NCBI RefSeq assembly: GCF_010183535.1 | Contig: NC_071332.1 | Coordinates: 19,096,001 to 19,160,000, forward strand | DNA: 64,000 bases | Source: Caenorhabditis remanei | Lineage: Eukaryota; Nematoda; Chromadorea; Rhabditida; Rhabditidae | Reading direction: 5' to 3' | Shown: one piece after another, positions 44,269 through 56,100 of the stretch | Layout of the letters: every line of letters begins with the position of its first letter | Position numbering within the stretch: the stretch's first letter is position 1 | Notes under the pieces: generated by a model | What the model was told of the DNA's origin: nothing | Database searches by the model: none | Seen by the model: only the letters and a program-made list of their open reading frames with translations | Program-made: the position numbers and the translations under genes

Positions 44269-45730
44269 TTAACAATTATGAAAGAAAAAATGAGCGCATC
44301 TCTTCATAGACTCAGAATTCATCTTTTGAATATCCATTGTCTCCAGTATTTTCTTCAGCTCTTTATTCGAATTCAATGTTTTTAGCAGGTGTACCTAAAC
44401 ACTGTCAAATAAGATAACTAATTCATCAAAACATTCCCTACCAGTAAATGTCGGCAATCCCCCATGAACGTTGAATGGAACCATATTTCTGTTATTTCCA
44501 CTTGATTCAAATGTTCAATATATCGACGCTCACAGTAGTCGATCACATTTTTCAATACTAACCCCTTGGCGATTAGAGAGATTTTGTAAAGATCACTAAC
44601 TGAAAAAAACAAGTTTTAACTTTAAAAAAACCATGTGAATACGTGAACAATGGACTTGAACTCCGTGCGCAATCTGTAGACATTTCTCAAGCATATTCAT
44701 AGATATCCAAGGTGGAATTATACATTGACCATCAATTTCTTTTCGTTGCATTGGGGATAGTTCACTCCAATGAAAGATCATCAACTAAAAATTTGAACGT
44801 GGCTTTCAAACAATCTATAAATTTGATCATAGGCACTTTCGACTACGGGAGCTCTATTTCTGCCGTCAAAACTTGCCCTGTGAGCCGAGTTATGAGCTCT
44901 CAAACTTTTCATATGGTTAAGCTTTTTCCAATGATATTCCGAATCGTCAAATATTATACGCAAAGATGTTCTCATTGTTGTAACGTACTGGGAAACACAA
45001 ATAGAATCGAGCGGTCGCGTATATGCGGCTGATTTGGAATTCCATGTGAAAAAGCTTAAAGAACCTATAACCAAGTTTAGAGGTCGTTTGAAAGCCACGT
45101 CTTCAAAGATTTCCCTCGTGAGCTAATGACCTTATTTTGAAACACACCTCCTTATGAGTATAGAAGCGGACGTTTGGATTGTTTCTTTCAATGAAAACTG
45201 TCATTTTGGAATCATTTGCAGCATTGAACAGTGGATCATAGAAATTGAACTTCCAAACTTTGTCCATTCCCATAATCGCACTGACATGTAAACCAAATTT
45301 GAAAGTAAATGGCTTATTGGGTTGAGGCACCGTCCACGGCTTAACGCATAGAAATCCATCAATATCAGCTTCTTTTTCTTCTTCCCAGCTTATAAGTTCT
45401 TTGTCTGTCTCATTGAACATCCCCAGGAAATAGCGAGCTCTCACTCTTTTGATTTCGTTAGAAGCATCCAAATGAATTAAAATTTCAGCTGAAGAATCAT
45501 CTCGTTTATTCACGGCGATCAGACTGAAAATGATATTTTTCTTTGTGTTGCTAAGTCTCTCGTCCGCTCACCATTCCAAATCATCAATTGTATGTAAATT
45601 GTACGCAATGAATTCTGGACTTGGAAATTGTAAGAAGTTAGTGATTTCTTTAGACTCATGTACCGGATCTGGAACACAGAATGTGAAAGGGGAAATCAAT
45701 TGATCACTCACATTTTTGATAATTACTCAT
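44269..45730 (-). CDS. MATH-BTB-like protein G2
   Basis: Six exons (45730-45712, 45668-45572, 45523-45148, 44784-44643, 44599-44442, 44394-44269) join to 305 residues, paralogous to G1 along its whole length (AEILIHLDASNEIKRVRARY, FTFKFGLHVSAIMGMDKVWK, ISMNMLEKCLQIAHGVQVHC, LKNVIDYCERRYIEHLNQVE). Exon 4 is 15 bases longer than in G1. Intron 3 is 363 nt instead of 48 because a small transposon lies in it. The fourth donor is a plain GTATTC, weaker than in G1. The frame is open, so it is probably a working cullin-3 adaptor-like gene, with the same caution about the MATH/BTB call. Confidence 0.74.
44792..45108. mobile_element. 317-bp TIR element in intron 3 of G2
   Basis: Ends TTTGAACGTGGCTTTCAAAC / GTTTGAAAGCCACGTCTTCAAA. 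G1 lacks the sequence, so the empty intron (48 nt) is visible. One open frame crosses the element but has no recognised domain. Confidence 0.7.
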
Positions 45731-45749
45731 CTTGAACGAGGAAAACGTA

Positions 45750-45835
45750 GAAATAAGTAATACCACGTTGATCAACAATTTTTTGTCAAAAGGTGAAGGG
45801 GCGGGGTCACGCGATTGTCTATTAAATGGAAATTA
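45750..45835 (-). promoter_or_regulatory. Upstream block of G2, shared with G1
   Basis: ACCACGTTGATCA and GGGGCGGGGTCACGCGATTG, 20-100 bases upstream of the G2 start, matching the G1 block in order and spacing. Confidence 0.45.
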
Positions 45836-46932
45836 ATTTTTGAACTTGTAGATTAGTCAATTCGTAATCAGTCATTTTGTAACTACGACGTTTTGCAACT
45901 AGTAATTTTGCAACTAAGTCAGACTCATATTTGTCAAAAAAAAAAAAAAATTAAATCTCTAATTTCTAATCTTGCAGAGGTCGTCTCCACGTGAAATCAT
46001 TCGATATCCAATTCGAGATTCATTGGAACGATGACACCGAGCCAATTCTCTCGATTCTTCCACATCTGAAACCTGGAGTTCTGGAGAAAATTCGAATTAA
46101 AATGGACGTTGACTTCTCCGATCAGATGAAAAAAGTGGTGAAATTGGAGCAATGGAAGCAGGCGATCGAATTGGATATGAGAAAGACTCATTTCGAAATT
46201 CCACTTGAGAATTTGACTCATTTCAAACGTTTTTCCGTTTTTATTCCGAAGATTACAGAAGAACAAGTAATTTCGATCAAGGAGGTAATTACGCTCTGTC
46301 GCAAAAGAAATAACCGTGTACTCCTCTCGGACAATATCAAATGTTGAGAATTTTTGATCAGAAAAATGCAAATTTTGGTCATTTTTTGACAATTTTCGTT
46401 TTAAAAAAGTGTTTTTTTTTTGACAATTTTGATTTAAATATGCTACTTTACGTCCAAAAAATGCAATTATTCAAATGTCTTTTGTTTAAAATAAAAAAGC
46501 TATTTTAGATTAATTTTTCTTTAAAAAAATGCAAATTTTCATGATTTTCGTTCAAGAAATGCAATTTCTCGATGATTTTTGTTCAAAAATGAAATGCAAT
46601 TTCTCTATGATTTTTGTCCTAAAAATGGTATTTTTCCGTTCAGAAACCCTAAATCCCGAAACCCCCAAAAAAAACACCGTTTTACAACAAAAATTGTCAA
46701 AAAATGGCATTTTTGTGACCAAAAATTCTCAAAATTTGATCGAAAATTTCAGTGAAAAATTGATAAAATCTGTGGAAAATAGTGAAAATAATTCGACTTG
46801 AGGAGTACAAATAAATTTTCAGACTCTCTTCAAATCGACTAACTTCGAATCGTGTACTCTGAATTACTACGAAGATGAGTTGAATCTCGACTATATTCAA
46901 TCAAAACTGGGACCAAACATCCAGGATGATAA

Positions 46933-47218
46933 TGTCACAGGCCAGTCTCTGACCTGTCTCTACTCTCTTTTCCTCGGCTTCTCTCTCGACTGAGATGACG
47001 TCTTGCTCTCGGCTCAGCGAGGGTAAACAACCACGCGGCCGGCCGAGAGACCCTTTTCCCCCTTTACATTCGAGTTTCTATACTGGTGCGGGTGAAGGAC
47101 GGCAAGTCCTTCTCCTTGCTATACCGGAAAAATAAATGATTGCAAGCATAAACTAAATGTGTACCTAAAACAGACGGAAATGCTAAAAGGATGAGCAGGC
47201 GCATTCATGCCTTTTACA
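46933..47218 (+). repeat. 5' LTR
   Basis: TG...CA ended, 286 bp, with AATAAA near 47130 as polyadenylation signal candidate. Confidence 0.88.
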
Positions 47219-48250
47219 TGGAAGTCCCACCTCGAGTAGGGTGATAAAGTTGGCGCCCTATTATTCAACTTTATCATCTGCGAACTCAGGTCGTCGCAGG
47301 ATTCAAATCTGTCCTGAAGTGCTACCACTACACCGCTACACCCATGGAACCCACCACCCCCATTTGAACCCCACTACCTACCCATTTCTACTATTCATTC
47401 TATAACTTCTATTATATTACCCTAATATTCATCGTCGTCAGTCTCAGTGCAATGCAGTTGCGATGTTCTCGATTTCAATCGATCGCGGATTTTGATTTGG
47501 ATTGTTTTGGTTCAATCACTGGAAAAGGATTGGCCTGATGTGAAAAGCTGTCAAGGGATCTTCAATGCCGGAAAGGAAAGTCAATATAATTATAATTTTT
47601 TTTAATACCATTTTGAGAAATTTTCCACCCCTAGTTGAGACAAAAAGTCACTAGAGTGAGTGTAGGATAATGAGCGGATGAGCACATGCGCGGAAGCGCA
47701 TGGTTATTAAGTAATTGACTGTTCAAAAAATTCAACAGCTAAAATGAGTCTGATTTGAATAGAACCAATAATTGAGAAGATTGTCCCCCAAATTTTAATT
47801 GAATTGTATGACACAGCTAAAAAATTTTTTATTTTTTAGAATGTTTGATTTTCTTCTTGTAGATACTCGCCTCAAAACATCATAGTTTATTGTTGTATGT
47901 TACCGCAACTTCCTAACGCCGCCAGTTTGACAAAACTTCGGTCACTAGATAAGATTAGGGCAATAAGACGCTATGAGAATCTGATTTTTGTATTTGAGAC
48001 CCCGATGACGATTGTTTATTTTTGTGTATTTTATGTTGTTTTATAGTCTGATTCACTGTTTTAGGCTCTTTTGAACTGTTTCGGCCGCAAGTTCTCAACC
48101 ACTTTTAATTCCAAGTTGGTTGACTCTTCGGGACGAAGCAGTTCTCGAGAGGAGGGGAGAGCCTTAGGGAAACCCTTCGGAAAGTGGTCTCTAACTTGAT
48201 CTCTTACATAGAGTTTCGAGGACGAAACCTTCTTTCCAAAGAGGGGAGGA

Positions 48251-48536
48251 TGTCACAGGCCAGTCTCTGACCTGTCTCTACTCTCTTTTCCTCGGCTTCT
48301 CTCTCGACTGAGATGACGTCTTGCTCTCGGCTCAGCGAGGGTAAACAACCACGCGGCCGGCCGAGAGACCCTTTTCCCCCTTTACATTCGAGTTTCTATA
48401 CTGGTGCGGGTGAAGGACGGCAAGTCCTTCTCCTTGCTATACCGGAAAAATAAATGATTGCAATCATAAACTAAATGTGTACCTAAAACAGACGGAAATG
48501 CTAAAAGGATGAGCAGGCGCATTCATGCCTTTTACA
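48251..48536 (+). repeat. 3' LTR
   Basis: 286 bp, nearly identical to the 5' LTR, directly after the polypurine tract. Confidence 0.88.
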
Positions 48537-48802
48537 ATAACACTGGTGCTCTTCTATTCAAGGATCAAGAAACCAAGACGGTTTTTGAAATTCAATTGGG
48601 AGATGAATCAATCGATATTGTCAGAAAATGTTGATCTAAATTTTTTTAAACTTTTATTTGTTACTTTGTTGTTGTTGATGTTGTTGTTATTGATAAATTG
48701 TATCGGAAAAACCTTAAATTTTACAGCGTGACCGGCCTCAGGTCACAGGTCAATCCTAGTTTCCCTTTTTCTTCATTTAAACCATAAAAACATTATTTTG
48801 AA

Positions 48803-51800
48803 ATGTCACAACTTCTCCTATCCGACCGAACTGCCCTTCTCACTTGCATACTTTACGACAGTCTTGCCAAGGTTCCAGTCTACGAATCCTATCAAAAATT
48901 GTGTAGAATCAGAGGAAACTATGACATTGATTACGTGGATTTCGAATTTCATTATTATCGATTTTATAATGGAGATTCGAAGTTGGATTGTGATCGGAGG
49001 TAAGTGCGCTCCATTGATATCTCACGTGGGGCCGTATCTGTGTATCGTATGGAGATACCTGGGAGTCGCAACTCAGCGAATAGAGAAAAATAGATTTTTT
49101 CGGAAGTTCTGGGTCCCATTACGAAAAATTCTGAAAATTTTGAATTGATCATTCGAACAGTCATGGGTCTCACCGCGAAATCCTGAAGTTACGGTAGTTT
49201 TAATGAACCTGAAAATTATGCCAGATTGGCCTAAACTACCGTAATCTTGTCATTTTCGTGGTGAGACCCATGAAACTTACATTTTTGAAATCAGCAGATC
49301 AAGACGGTTCGAATGAGTATAATCATGCCTATGTTCGAAAAAATCGATTTTTTTTTGAAAATTTTGGGTCTCGCCGCGAAAAATTTGGAAAATTTCGACT
49401 TGTTTATAAGCTAGTCATGATTATACTCATTCGAACCGTCTTGAAACGCTGATTTCAAATATTTATGTTTCATGGGTGTCACCACGAAATTGGAAAGATT
49501 GCTGTAGTTTTACTGTAACTGAAAATTTCAGCTCCTCCCCGAAACCACTGTCATTCTCCACACTTCCAGTCGACGCTCTTCTCCAGATTCTCCAAAGAAT
49601 CGATTTCATTGATAAGTGAGTTAATAACCAATTAAATAACCAAATAAAATTTCTAATTTTATTGTCAGATTGAAAATGCGAAATGTGTCGAAAGATTTGC
49701 GTGAGATTATCGATAAGAAGACGATAAAATGTAAAGAAATGAGCGTACTTTTGAAGCCGGATCGTGTTCGAATTGGCCTGGAAAATCAATCGATGAGTTA
49801 TATTTTTCAAGTGAATGGCGGGGGATTTATTAAGAAATATGAAATCAGTGTGGACAATGAATATGAAGTCGTGGAGAGCAAAAATAAATTCTACGAGAGA
49901 AATTTTCTGGAAATGGCGATGACTGACATCTCGGTTATCCTCTCGAATCGAAACTTGGAATTCAAAAAATTAATAATTGTTCAAGACTATGCGCAGGATG
50001 CTGTCAACCGATTCATTCAAATTCTTACCTCACTCGATTTTCAAATCCAAGTCGAAAAATGTGTTTTTCATGAATTGAGAGATGAGAATGCACTCCAAAT
50101 CCTCTCTTTTCTGAATCCAGATGCCCTGAAATGCCTTGAACTTCAGAATGGGTGTTTTGGAAGCAACTTTGAGTCGGAATTGGTGAAAATGGAGCAGTGG
50201 AAGAAGGTGGAGATGTTATATTGGGATTATATTAGAGACTGGTTTTCGATTGGCCACTTGTTCCATTTCAAACGGTTTTGTATTGAACAGATGGATTGGA
50301 CAGAGGAACGACTCGTCGAGATTAGAGATGTAAGAATTGGGGACGTTTCGAAATTATGACACATTTCGACACTAAACATGAATCATTTCGCTTCAACGGA
50401 ATCCTCTTACAGTACCGTCCATTAAGATATACAATTTGGCATTTTTCAGCTGAAAATGACCATACGGTGTTATGGTATGACTGACAACTTTTTTGTACGG
50501 ACACTCCCTAGAGAGTTACGTATCGACAAAGTATTTTCTCTCTCAAATCGACCAATTTCAGTGCAAATTAGTGGAAATCGTTTTAAAATGACCATAACTC
50601 TCTAGGGAGCGTCCGTACAAAAAGTTGTCAACTACAAAAATGAAGCTCTACCTTTGTTCTCTATGATCGAGAAAATTTATCGGGAAATTTCTCGATACTT
50701 TTTCGAGAAATTTCTCGAGACATTTCTCGAAAATTCCCGGGAAAAGTATCGAGATGACTCGAAAGTATCGATACTTTCTCGAGAAATTTTGAGTGATTTC
50801 TCGATACTTTCTCGATACTTTCGAGACGTCTCGATACTTTTCCAGGGAAGTTGTATTTTTTGAAACAGTTTTCAGTGTGTTTTGAAACCAGACGTTTTAG
50901 AACCCGAACATTTCAGAACTTTTTGTTTTTGAGTTTTTGGTACCAATCTGAGAACCAAGGTTCGACCCACACTTGTACCAAAAGTGTTTTGTTTTCTAGT
51001 TAACAGGTTAATTTCAGATTGGTACCAAAAAGTCAAAACAAAAATGCAAAAACGTTTTGGCACCGGTGGGGGTCGAACTCTGGTTGCCAGATTGGTACCA
51101 AAAGTCAAAAGAAAAAAAAGTTATTTTGAACTGAAAAAAGCCAAATTGTATATCTTACTGCACGGTACTGGAAGTCGTCAAAATGTGATGGTTTTGAAAT
51201 GTTTGGTTTTAAAACGTCCGGGAGTAAAATTCTCAAACTGCAGGAAGGCTAGAGAGCTTGGGCCGTTTTGAAACCAGACGTTTCGAAACTATAAAATTAC
51301 GATACTAAATGCAAACACCTTGTTTCAACCGAAGCGTTTCGAGTTTGGTGTCAAACTGTCTAGGTTGAGTTGCTGCACATTGAAATCGGATGTTATAACG
51401 TGCTAAAACGATAGGAAGGATCGTTTTTTCTCAAAAAACTAAACTTGTTTCGAATTTCGCGCCGTTTTTGCTACGGGACGTTTCGATATTAGTAGGGAAT
51501 TGAAAATGCAGCCATTTTTGGCAACTGATGCTCGAAGCTCCACCCGCTTTTATGCTGCTATGTAAAAATGGGCGGAGCTTGGTCCGGATGTTGCGAAACC
51601 GGCAGTTTAAAAACGTCCAGTTTCGAAACATTCCACTGAAACCATAATTTCCTTCCAGAACCTCCTCAAACAACCGAATTTCGAAGTGTGCAGTCTGAAT
51701 TGTCAGTCTACAACGGATTATCCTATTCGTCACGCCTTTGTCCAGGGGGATGACCCATTTGACGTTGTACTCGGAAACGAAGAGAATGATGACAATGCGT

Positions 51801-51982
51801 TCCGTTGTGATCTACAGACAATCGATCGCGTTATGAGTCAATGCAGCGAATACGACATAGCCACTCATCGCTACCATATTCCCAATTCCCAGGAGTATTT
51901 TCAATTCGAATGCATTTCGAAGGGATGTGTCAATATTTGGAAGTCTAGTGCTGATATTAAAGAAAATTGGATGATTTTTTGA
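48803..51982 (+). CDS. F-box/FTH protein F8 with one HTH module
   Basis: Four exons (48803-48999, 49532-49615, 49669-50329, 51659-51982) encode 421 residues. Exon 1: HTH_48 module (LLTCILYDSLAKVPVYESYQ, FHYYRFYNGDSKL). Exon 2: F-box (LSFSTLPVDALLQILQRIDF), continued in exon 3 (LKMRNVSKDLREIIDK). Exon 3: FTH region (NRNLEFKKLIIVQDY, FLNPDALKCLEL, MEQWKKVEMLYW). Exon 4 is longer and more acidic than in other paralogs and ends YHIPNSQEYFQFE then a short tail. Architecture matches the minus-strand gene at 1.1-2.4 kb (single HTH). Introns 1 (532 nt) and 3 (1329 nt) are swollen by dispersed repeats. No lesion seen. Confidence 0.86.
49160..49490. repeat. Dispersed inverted repeats in intron 1 of F8
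   Basis: Pieces GGTCTCACCGCGAAAT and TTTTCGTGGTGAGACCCATG oppose each other, followed by GACGGTTCGAATGAGTATAA and its inverted copy at about 49413-49445. The same family fills intron 3 of the F-box gene at 54.3-54.9 kb and recurs at 56.7 kb. Confidence 0.65.
50420..50860. repeat. Repeats in intron 3 of F8
   Basis: An inverted repeat (TTTGTACGGACACTCCCTAG at about 50493 and its complement at about 50600) is followed by a degenerate array of TTTCTCGA/TATCGATACTTTCTCG at 50665-50850. The CCCTAGAGAGTTA core also occurs at 62527. Further on (50870-51650) are diverged GTTTCGAAACGTC motifs. Confidence 0.6.
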
Positions 51983-52334
51983 AGGAATTTTTTTCCTGTT
52001 GTAGAACTGTCGGTTGTGAAACGGGACAGTTCTAAAATGGGAAAGTTCTTGTGCTCTATGATGATTTGAATAAATATGTTTTGATTGGTTTTGTCACTAC
52101 TATTGGTTTCAAGGGACAAGGACGTTTCAAAACTGGTAGAAACAATTTCGGGACGTTTCGAAACTAGGACATTTGAAAAGTTTTGAAACGTCTTGGTTTC
52201 GAAACGTCCCGGTTTTGAAATATCTTGGTTGTGAGATCTTGGTTCTGATCTTGGTTCTACATTTTTATTATTGAGGGATATGCTATCGCTCTAGACGCCA
52301 CAATTCCCGTTATCCTTTCTCAAAATGAGCTTTT
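51983..52334. repeat. GTTTCGAAACGTCC-rich intergenic stretch
   Basis: Between F8 and the next foldback element lie at least five versions of TTTCGAAACGTCCCGGTTT in both orientations (52000-52230). Related motifs occur at 51280-51620 and 58010-58310. No gene. Confidence 0.6.
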
Positions 52335-52538
52335 GTGGAAGAGTTTTTCCCGCGCGGCCGTGTACTCCTCTCGGACAAGTTTTTTTGCTCAATTCCTCGT
52401 TTCTTCACTTTTTCAACAGTTATATCGAAAACATTGTAAAAAAACTACATAATTTATTGGAAAAAGTGAGGAAACAAGGTGTTGAGAGCAAATCTTGTCC
52501 GAGAGGACTACACGGCCGCGTGGAAAAAACTCTTCCAC
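52335..52538. mobile_element. 204-bp foldback element with the shared core
   Basis: Ends GTGGAAGAG / CTCTTCCAC; each arm carries CGGCCGTG(T/A)(A/G)(C/T)TCCTCTCGGACAAG-like sequence within 40 bases of the end. Loop about 100 bp, no ORF. Confidence 0.75.
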
Positions 52539-52553
52539 CATGAAAAAAGGTCC

Positions 52554-52863
52554 CATCCTACAGAATTGTAAAAAATAAATTTATCTATCTTTTGAGCCAG
52601 AAAACGTAAGTTTTGGTGGGAAATTGACTTTTTTTTATACAGAAAATTCGATTTTCAGAACAATGAAATTTTCAGCCATTTCAGCCAATATTTCTTTTTC
52701 CAAAAATGCTAACAGTTTCATAGTATCCTCAAGTACATTATGTGCAATTTTTATGAGAAAAAAATTTTCTCTGAAAATCAGTTTTTCTGTATCGAAAAAG
52801 TGAAAATTCTCGTTTTCTGGCTCAAAAGATAGAGAATTTTATTTTCCACAATTCTGATGGATC
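52554..52863. mobile_element. 310-bp foldback element
   Basis: Left arm CATCCTACAGAATTGTAAAA and TATCTTTTGAGCCAGAAAACG; right arm the complements, ending CACAATTCTGATGG. Non-coding. Confidence 0.7.
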
Positions 52864-53148
52864 CGTTTTTTAAAATTCATATGAAATCCATCTGAAAACC
52901 TGAAAATACTGTGTTTTCAGTGCAAACAACGCAAAAAATAAAAGAATTGAATTAAAACGTAAAAAATTCGACTTCACGTTTCTTGTTGTTCTTTTTCGTT
53001 GTGAAGGAGACCGTGACACGTGGAACTTTTTTAAAAGTTCAAAACAAATTTTTTCTTTTTCCACGTCTCTCCACGTGTCACCAGATTTCACAAATTCCAA
53101 CCACTAATCGATTATTCTTCTTTCACACTTTCCTTGGGAATCAAACAA

Positions 53149-56100
53149 TGTCTTGGACGGATTTATCGGTGAAATTGAAGCGAGAAGTGGCCGGAAGGCT
53201 CGATTTTATGAGCAGGTATGATTAGGATCCTAGGATGCGTCGAGCAGACCTTTTTTGCCAAAAATAACAAACTTTTTGAAAAAAAATTTGATTTGTTTTG
53301 GAAAAAGGTCGAAAAAATTTGTGAAAAATTGTGCACATTTTTAGAATCCGAGCCGGACCAGCAAATTTTTTCGTCAGTCCGGCCTTGAATTTCCAAACCC
53401 TGGGTACCAGAAACGCGCTAGTTAGAGTGCCTCCACCAATTTCAAACTGAGCACCAAAAATGCGCCAGCTCACCGAAAACGCGCCAGCTCACCTGAAATG
53501 CGCCAACCCCAAATTTTCATGAAAAATTCAAATTTCCCGTTATTCTAGACGCTCCAAGAGTCAAATAAGCCATTTGGGCTGCTAAATTGTGTTTTCTAAC
53601 TCACAGATGCGAAGTGGTGCGCCGCTCTGAAAACTGTACACCGAAAATGCGTCAGCTCACCAGAAACGGGTCAATCTCAAATTTCCATGAAAAAATCAAA
53701 TTTTCCGATATTCTAGACAGAAACGCGCTAGTTAACTCATCCGAAACCAATTTCAAACTGAGCTCCAAAAACGCGCCAGCTCTCCTGAAATGCGCCAGCC
53801 CCAAATTTTCATGAAAAATTCAAATTTTTCAATATTCCAGACGCTCCATGAGTCAAACAACCCGTTTGAATCGCGAAATTGTGGATTCCACGCGAATTTC
53901 GGTGCCACGTGTCAAGATTGTGGTCGACGATTCGGATTACTTCATCACGATGTACACTGGAATCGAGAAGTTTCTGAAAATTGAAATTAAGAAAGGATAC
54001 GATCAGAAGACGGTGGTCTCGAGGTGAGGGACACTTTGTAACCGGGGACGTTTCGCAACTTTTTTTTGTTTTGTAGATCAGAAAATAACAGTGAGACTGT
54101 CCAATCGAAACCAACCGAGAAGAGTACGATGGATGTGTTTGTGGAGATTCTCGCGAGCTTTTTCAAGACGGAGGCGGTGGATATCGGTGTTTTGGAGTGG
54201 GATTTCAAACAACACGCCGTCCTTGGTTCTGAGGTACGGTAGGAGTTATAAAAAAATCAAAAAATTCCAAAAATTTTGAGCCTAAAATTACAAAAATTCC
54301 AAATTTTTTCAAACTACCGTAACCTTGTCGTTGTCGTGATTAGATCCATGAAACTAATATTTTTGAAATCAGCAGATTAAGACGGTTCGAATGAGTATAA
54401 TCATGCCTATGTTTGAAGAAAATAAATTTTTTGGAAATTTTGGGTCTCGCCACGAAAATTCTGAAAGCTTCGAACTTTTCGAAAGTAGGTCATTATGTTT
54501 TTACAAACTGTCTCAATATCCTGATTTCAAAATTATATGTTTCATGGGTCTCACCACGAAATTGTGAAGGTTACGGTAGTTTTAATGAAACTGAAAACTT
54601 TGTCAGAATGACTCAAACTACCGTAACCTTTGTCATTTTCGTGGCGAGACACATGAAGTCAACATTTTTGAAATCAGCAGTTCAAAACGGTTCTAATAAG
54701 TATAATCATACCTATGTTTGAAGAAAATCGATTTTTTTTGTTGAAAATTTTGGGTCCCGCCGCGAAAAATCGGAAAATTCAAACTTCTGGAAAGTATGTC
54801 ATGATTATATTCATTCGAACCATCTTGGAACGCTTATTTCAAATAGATATGTCCCATGGGTCTCATCTCGAAAATGTGAAGGTTACGGTAGTTTTAATGA
54901 AACTGAAAACCTTCGAAATCCCGTTTTTGAGATTTTCAGCTCAAAAAATCACAAATTTTCATTTTCAGAACGATATGAAAATGAAAAAGCGTCAAGGAAT
55001 CTTCGTCAACGTCCTCTCGTCGAAAATCGAGAAATCAACTGGCGGATCCACAGTTTTCCACACCGAGAAACTGGTGATTTCCGACAAATGTGCATCTGAT
55101 TTCACGAAAGGTCTTCTGAATCTCTGCGACAAAGAATATCTGGATTCTATGAAGGTTCTCACGCTGACATCGATCGAGAAAGCCTCGAAAACCGGAGCGT
55201 GGTGCGATGTGTACACGGAAAACGCGGAATCCTTTTGTGAGTTTTTTCTTGAAATTTGGAGCATTTTGAGCTGAAAATTTTCCAGACAGTCAAGGTGTTT
55301 TCTATGAGGAAGTCCCATGCGTCGACAAGTTCCTTATGACTACAAGCCACCGTACCACCAACTGGTCGACACTTCGATTTGCGAGACTCAATGAGAAAGC
55401 AATGAAAATTTGGAGTCGTGCCGGTTCAGTGCTTTCGAGGTATCCCTAAAAAACTTAAAAAATTTAAATTAAAAATCTAATTCCAGAACGCCCGACAAGA
55501 AAGAGTTCAAAATTGTGCGTGAGAAGGCGGAAAAGAAGATTTTGTTGCATAAGAAGACGGAATGCGGGTACTCTATCACTGTGTACACCGACGAGAAGTT
55601 CGATAAGTTGGGTGGGATGAAGTGGTTTGAGACGGAGTTTATGGTAAGTTTAGGTGCACGGAAAATGTGCCAAGGCACTGGAAACGCGCCAAGGCAATGA
55701 GAATGCGTCAAGCCACAAAGAAAACCGGGTGTACGTTCACTTTCACCCCCCACCTCTATCACAATTGCCCCCCACCTGCACGGTAGGGAATGGCCCCCCA
55801 TTTTCCTTTCATTATCGATTCAGTTTTAAAAATTCGTGACCTTTCAATGCACCGCGTGTCCCTCGAGTTCGTAGTAGCAGTTCGTTTTTATTAGGATTTC
55901 TTATTTATTTCGACTTATCGAAGACTCCAGGATGGTTATAGAGGCAAGTAGGGACCATTAGGGGTAAGTAAGGGTCATGTGTGAACTCTATTGGGGGTGA
56001 TTATGGATATATGGACTAGTTCCACATTCCTCCCCCACTCTGATAAGGATTCCATAATTGCCCCCATGTAAAAATAGGGGGGCAATTGTGAACTCTATGG

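Larger units (their letters stand above)
46933..48536 (+). mobile_element. Non-autonomous LTR retrotransposon (1604 bp)
   Basis: Two 286-bp LTRs (46933-47218, 48251-48536) begin TGTCACAGG and end TTTTACA. The 4-bp target duplication is ATAA. A TGG-starting primer-binding site candidate (TGGAAGTCCCACCTCGAG) follows the left LTR and a polypurine tract (AAAGAGGGGAGGA) precedes the right one. The internal 1.03 kb has no gag or pol frame. I noticed one difference between the LTRs (G/T near 47147 and 48465), so the insertion is very young. The 4-bp duplication fits Gypsy or Pao-like integrases. Confidence 0.9.
45978..48634 (+). pseudogene. 5'-truncated F-box/FTH fragment F7, split by an LTR element
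   Basis: Only the FTH half remains: exon 45978-46284 (GRLHVKSFDIQFEIHWNDDT, HLKPGVLEKIRIKM, EQWKQAIELDM) and the last exon 46823-46932 plus 48541-48634 (STNFESCTLNYYEDELNLDY, then TGALLFKDQETKTVFEIQLG). The LTR element sits in that last exon; removing it and one ATAA restores an open frame to TGA at 48632-48634. HTH modules, F-box and start codon are missing; upstream is the G2 promoter. The intron at 46285-46822 holds the ACCGTGTACTCCTCTCGGAC core at 46313-46332. Confidence 0.78.

Noticed and set aside
44781..45098. 105-residue minus-strand frame
   Set aside because: Lies in a small TIR element within an intron of the MATH-BTB-like gene.
54413..54900. Plus-strand frames before F-box exon 4
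   Set aside because: Made of dispersed intronic repeats; only the part from 54969 belongs to the gene.
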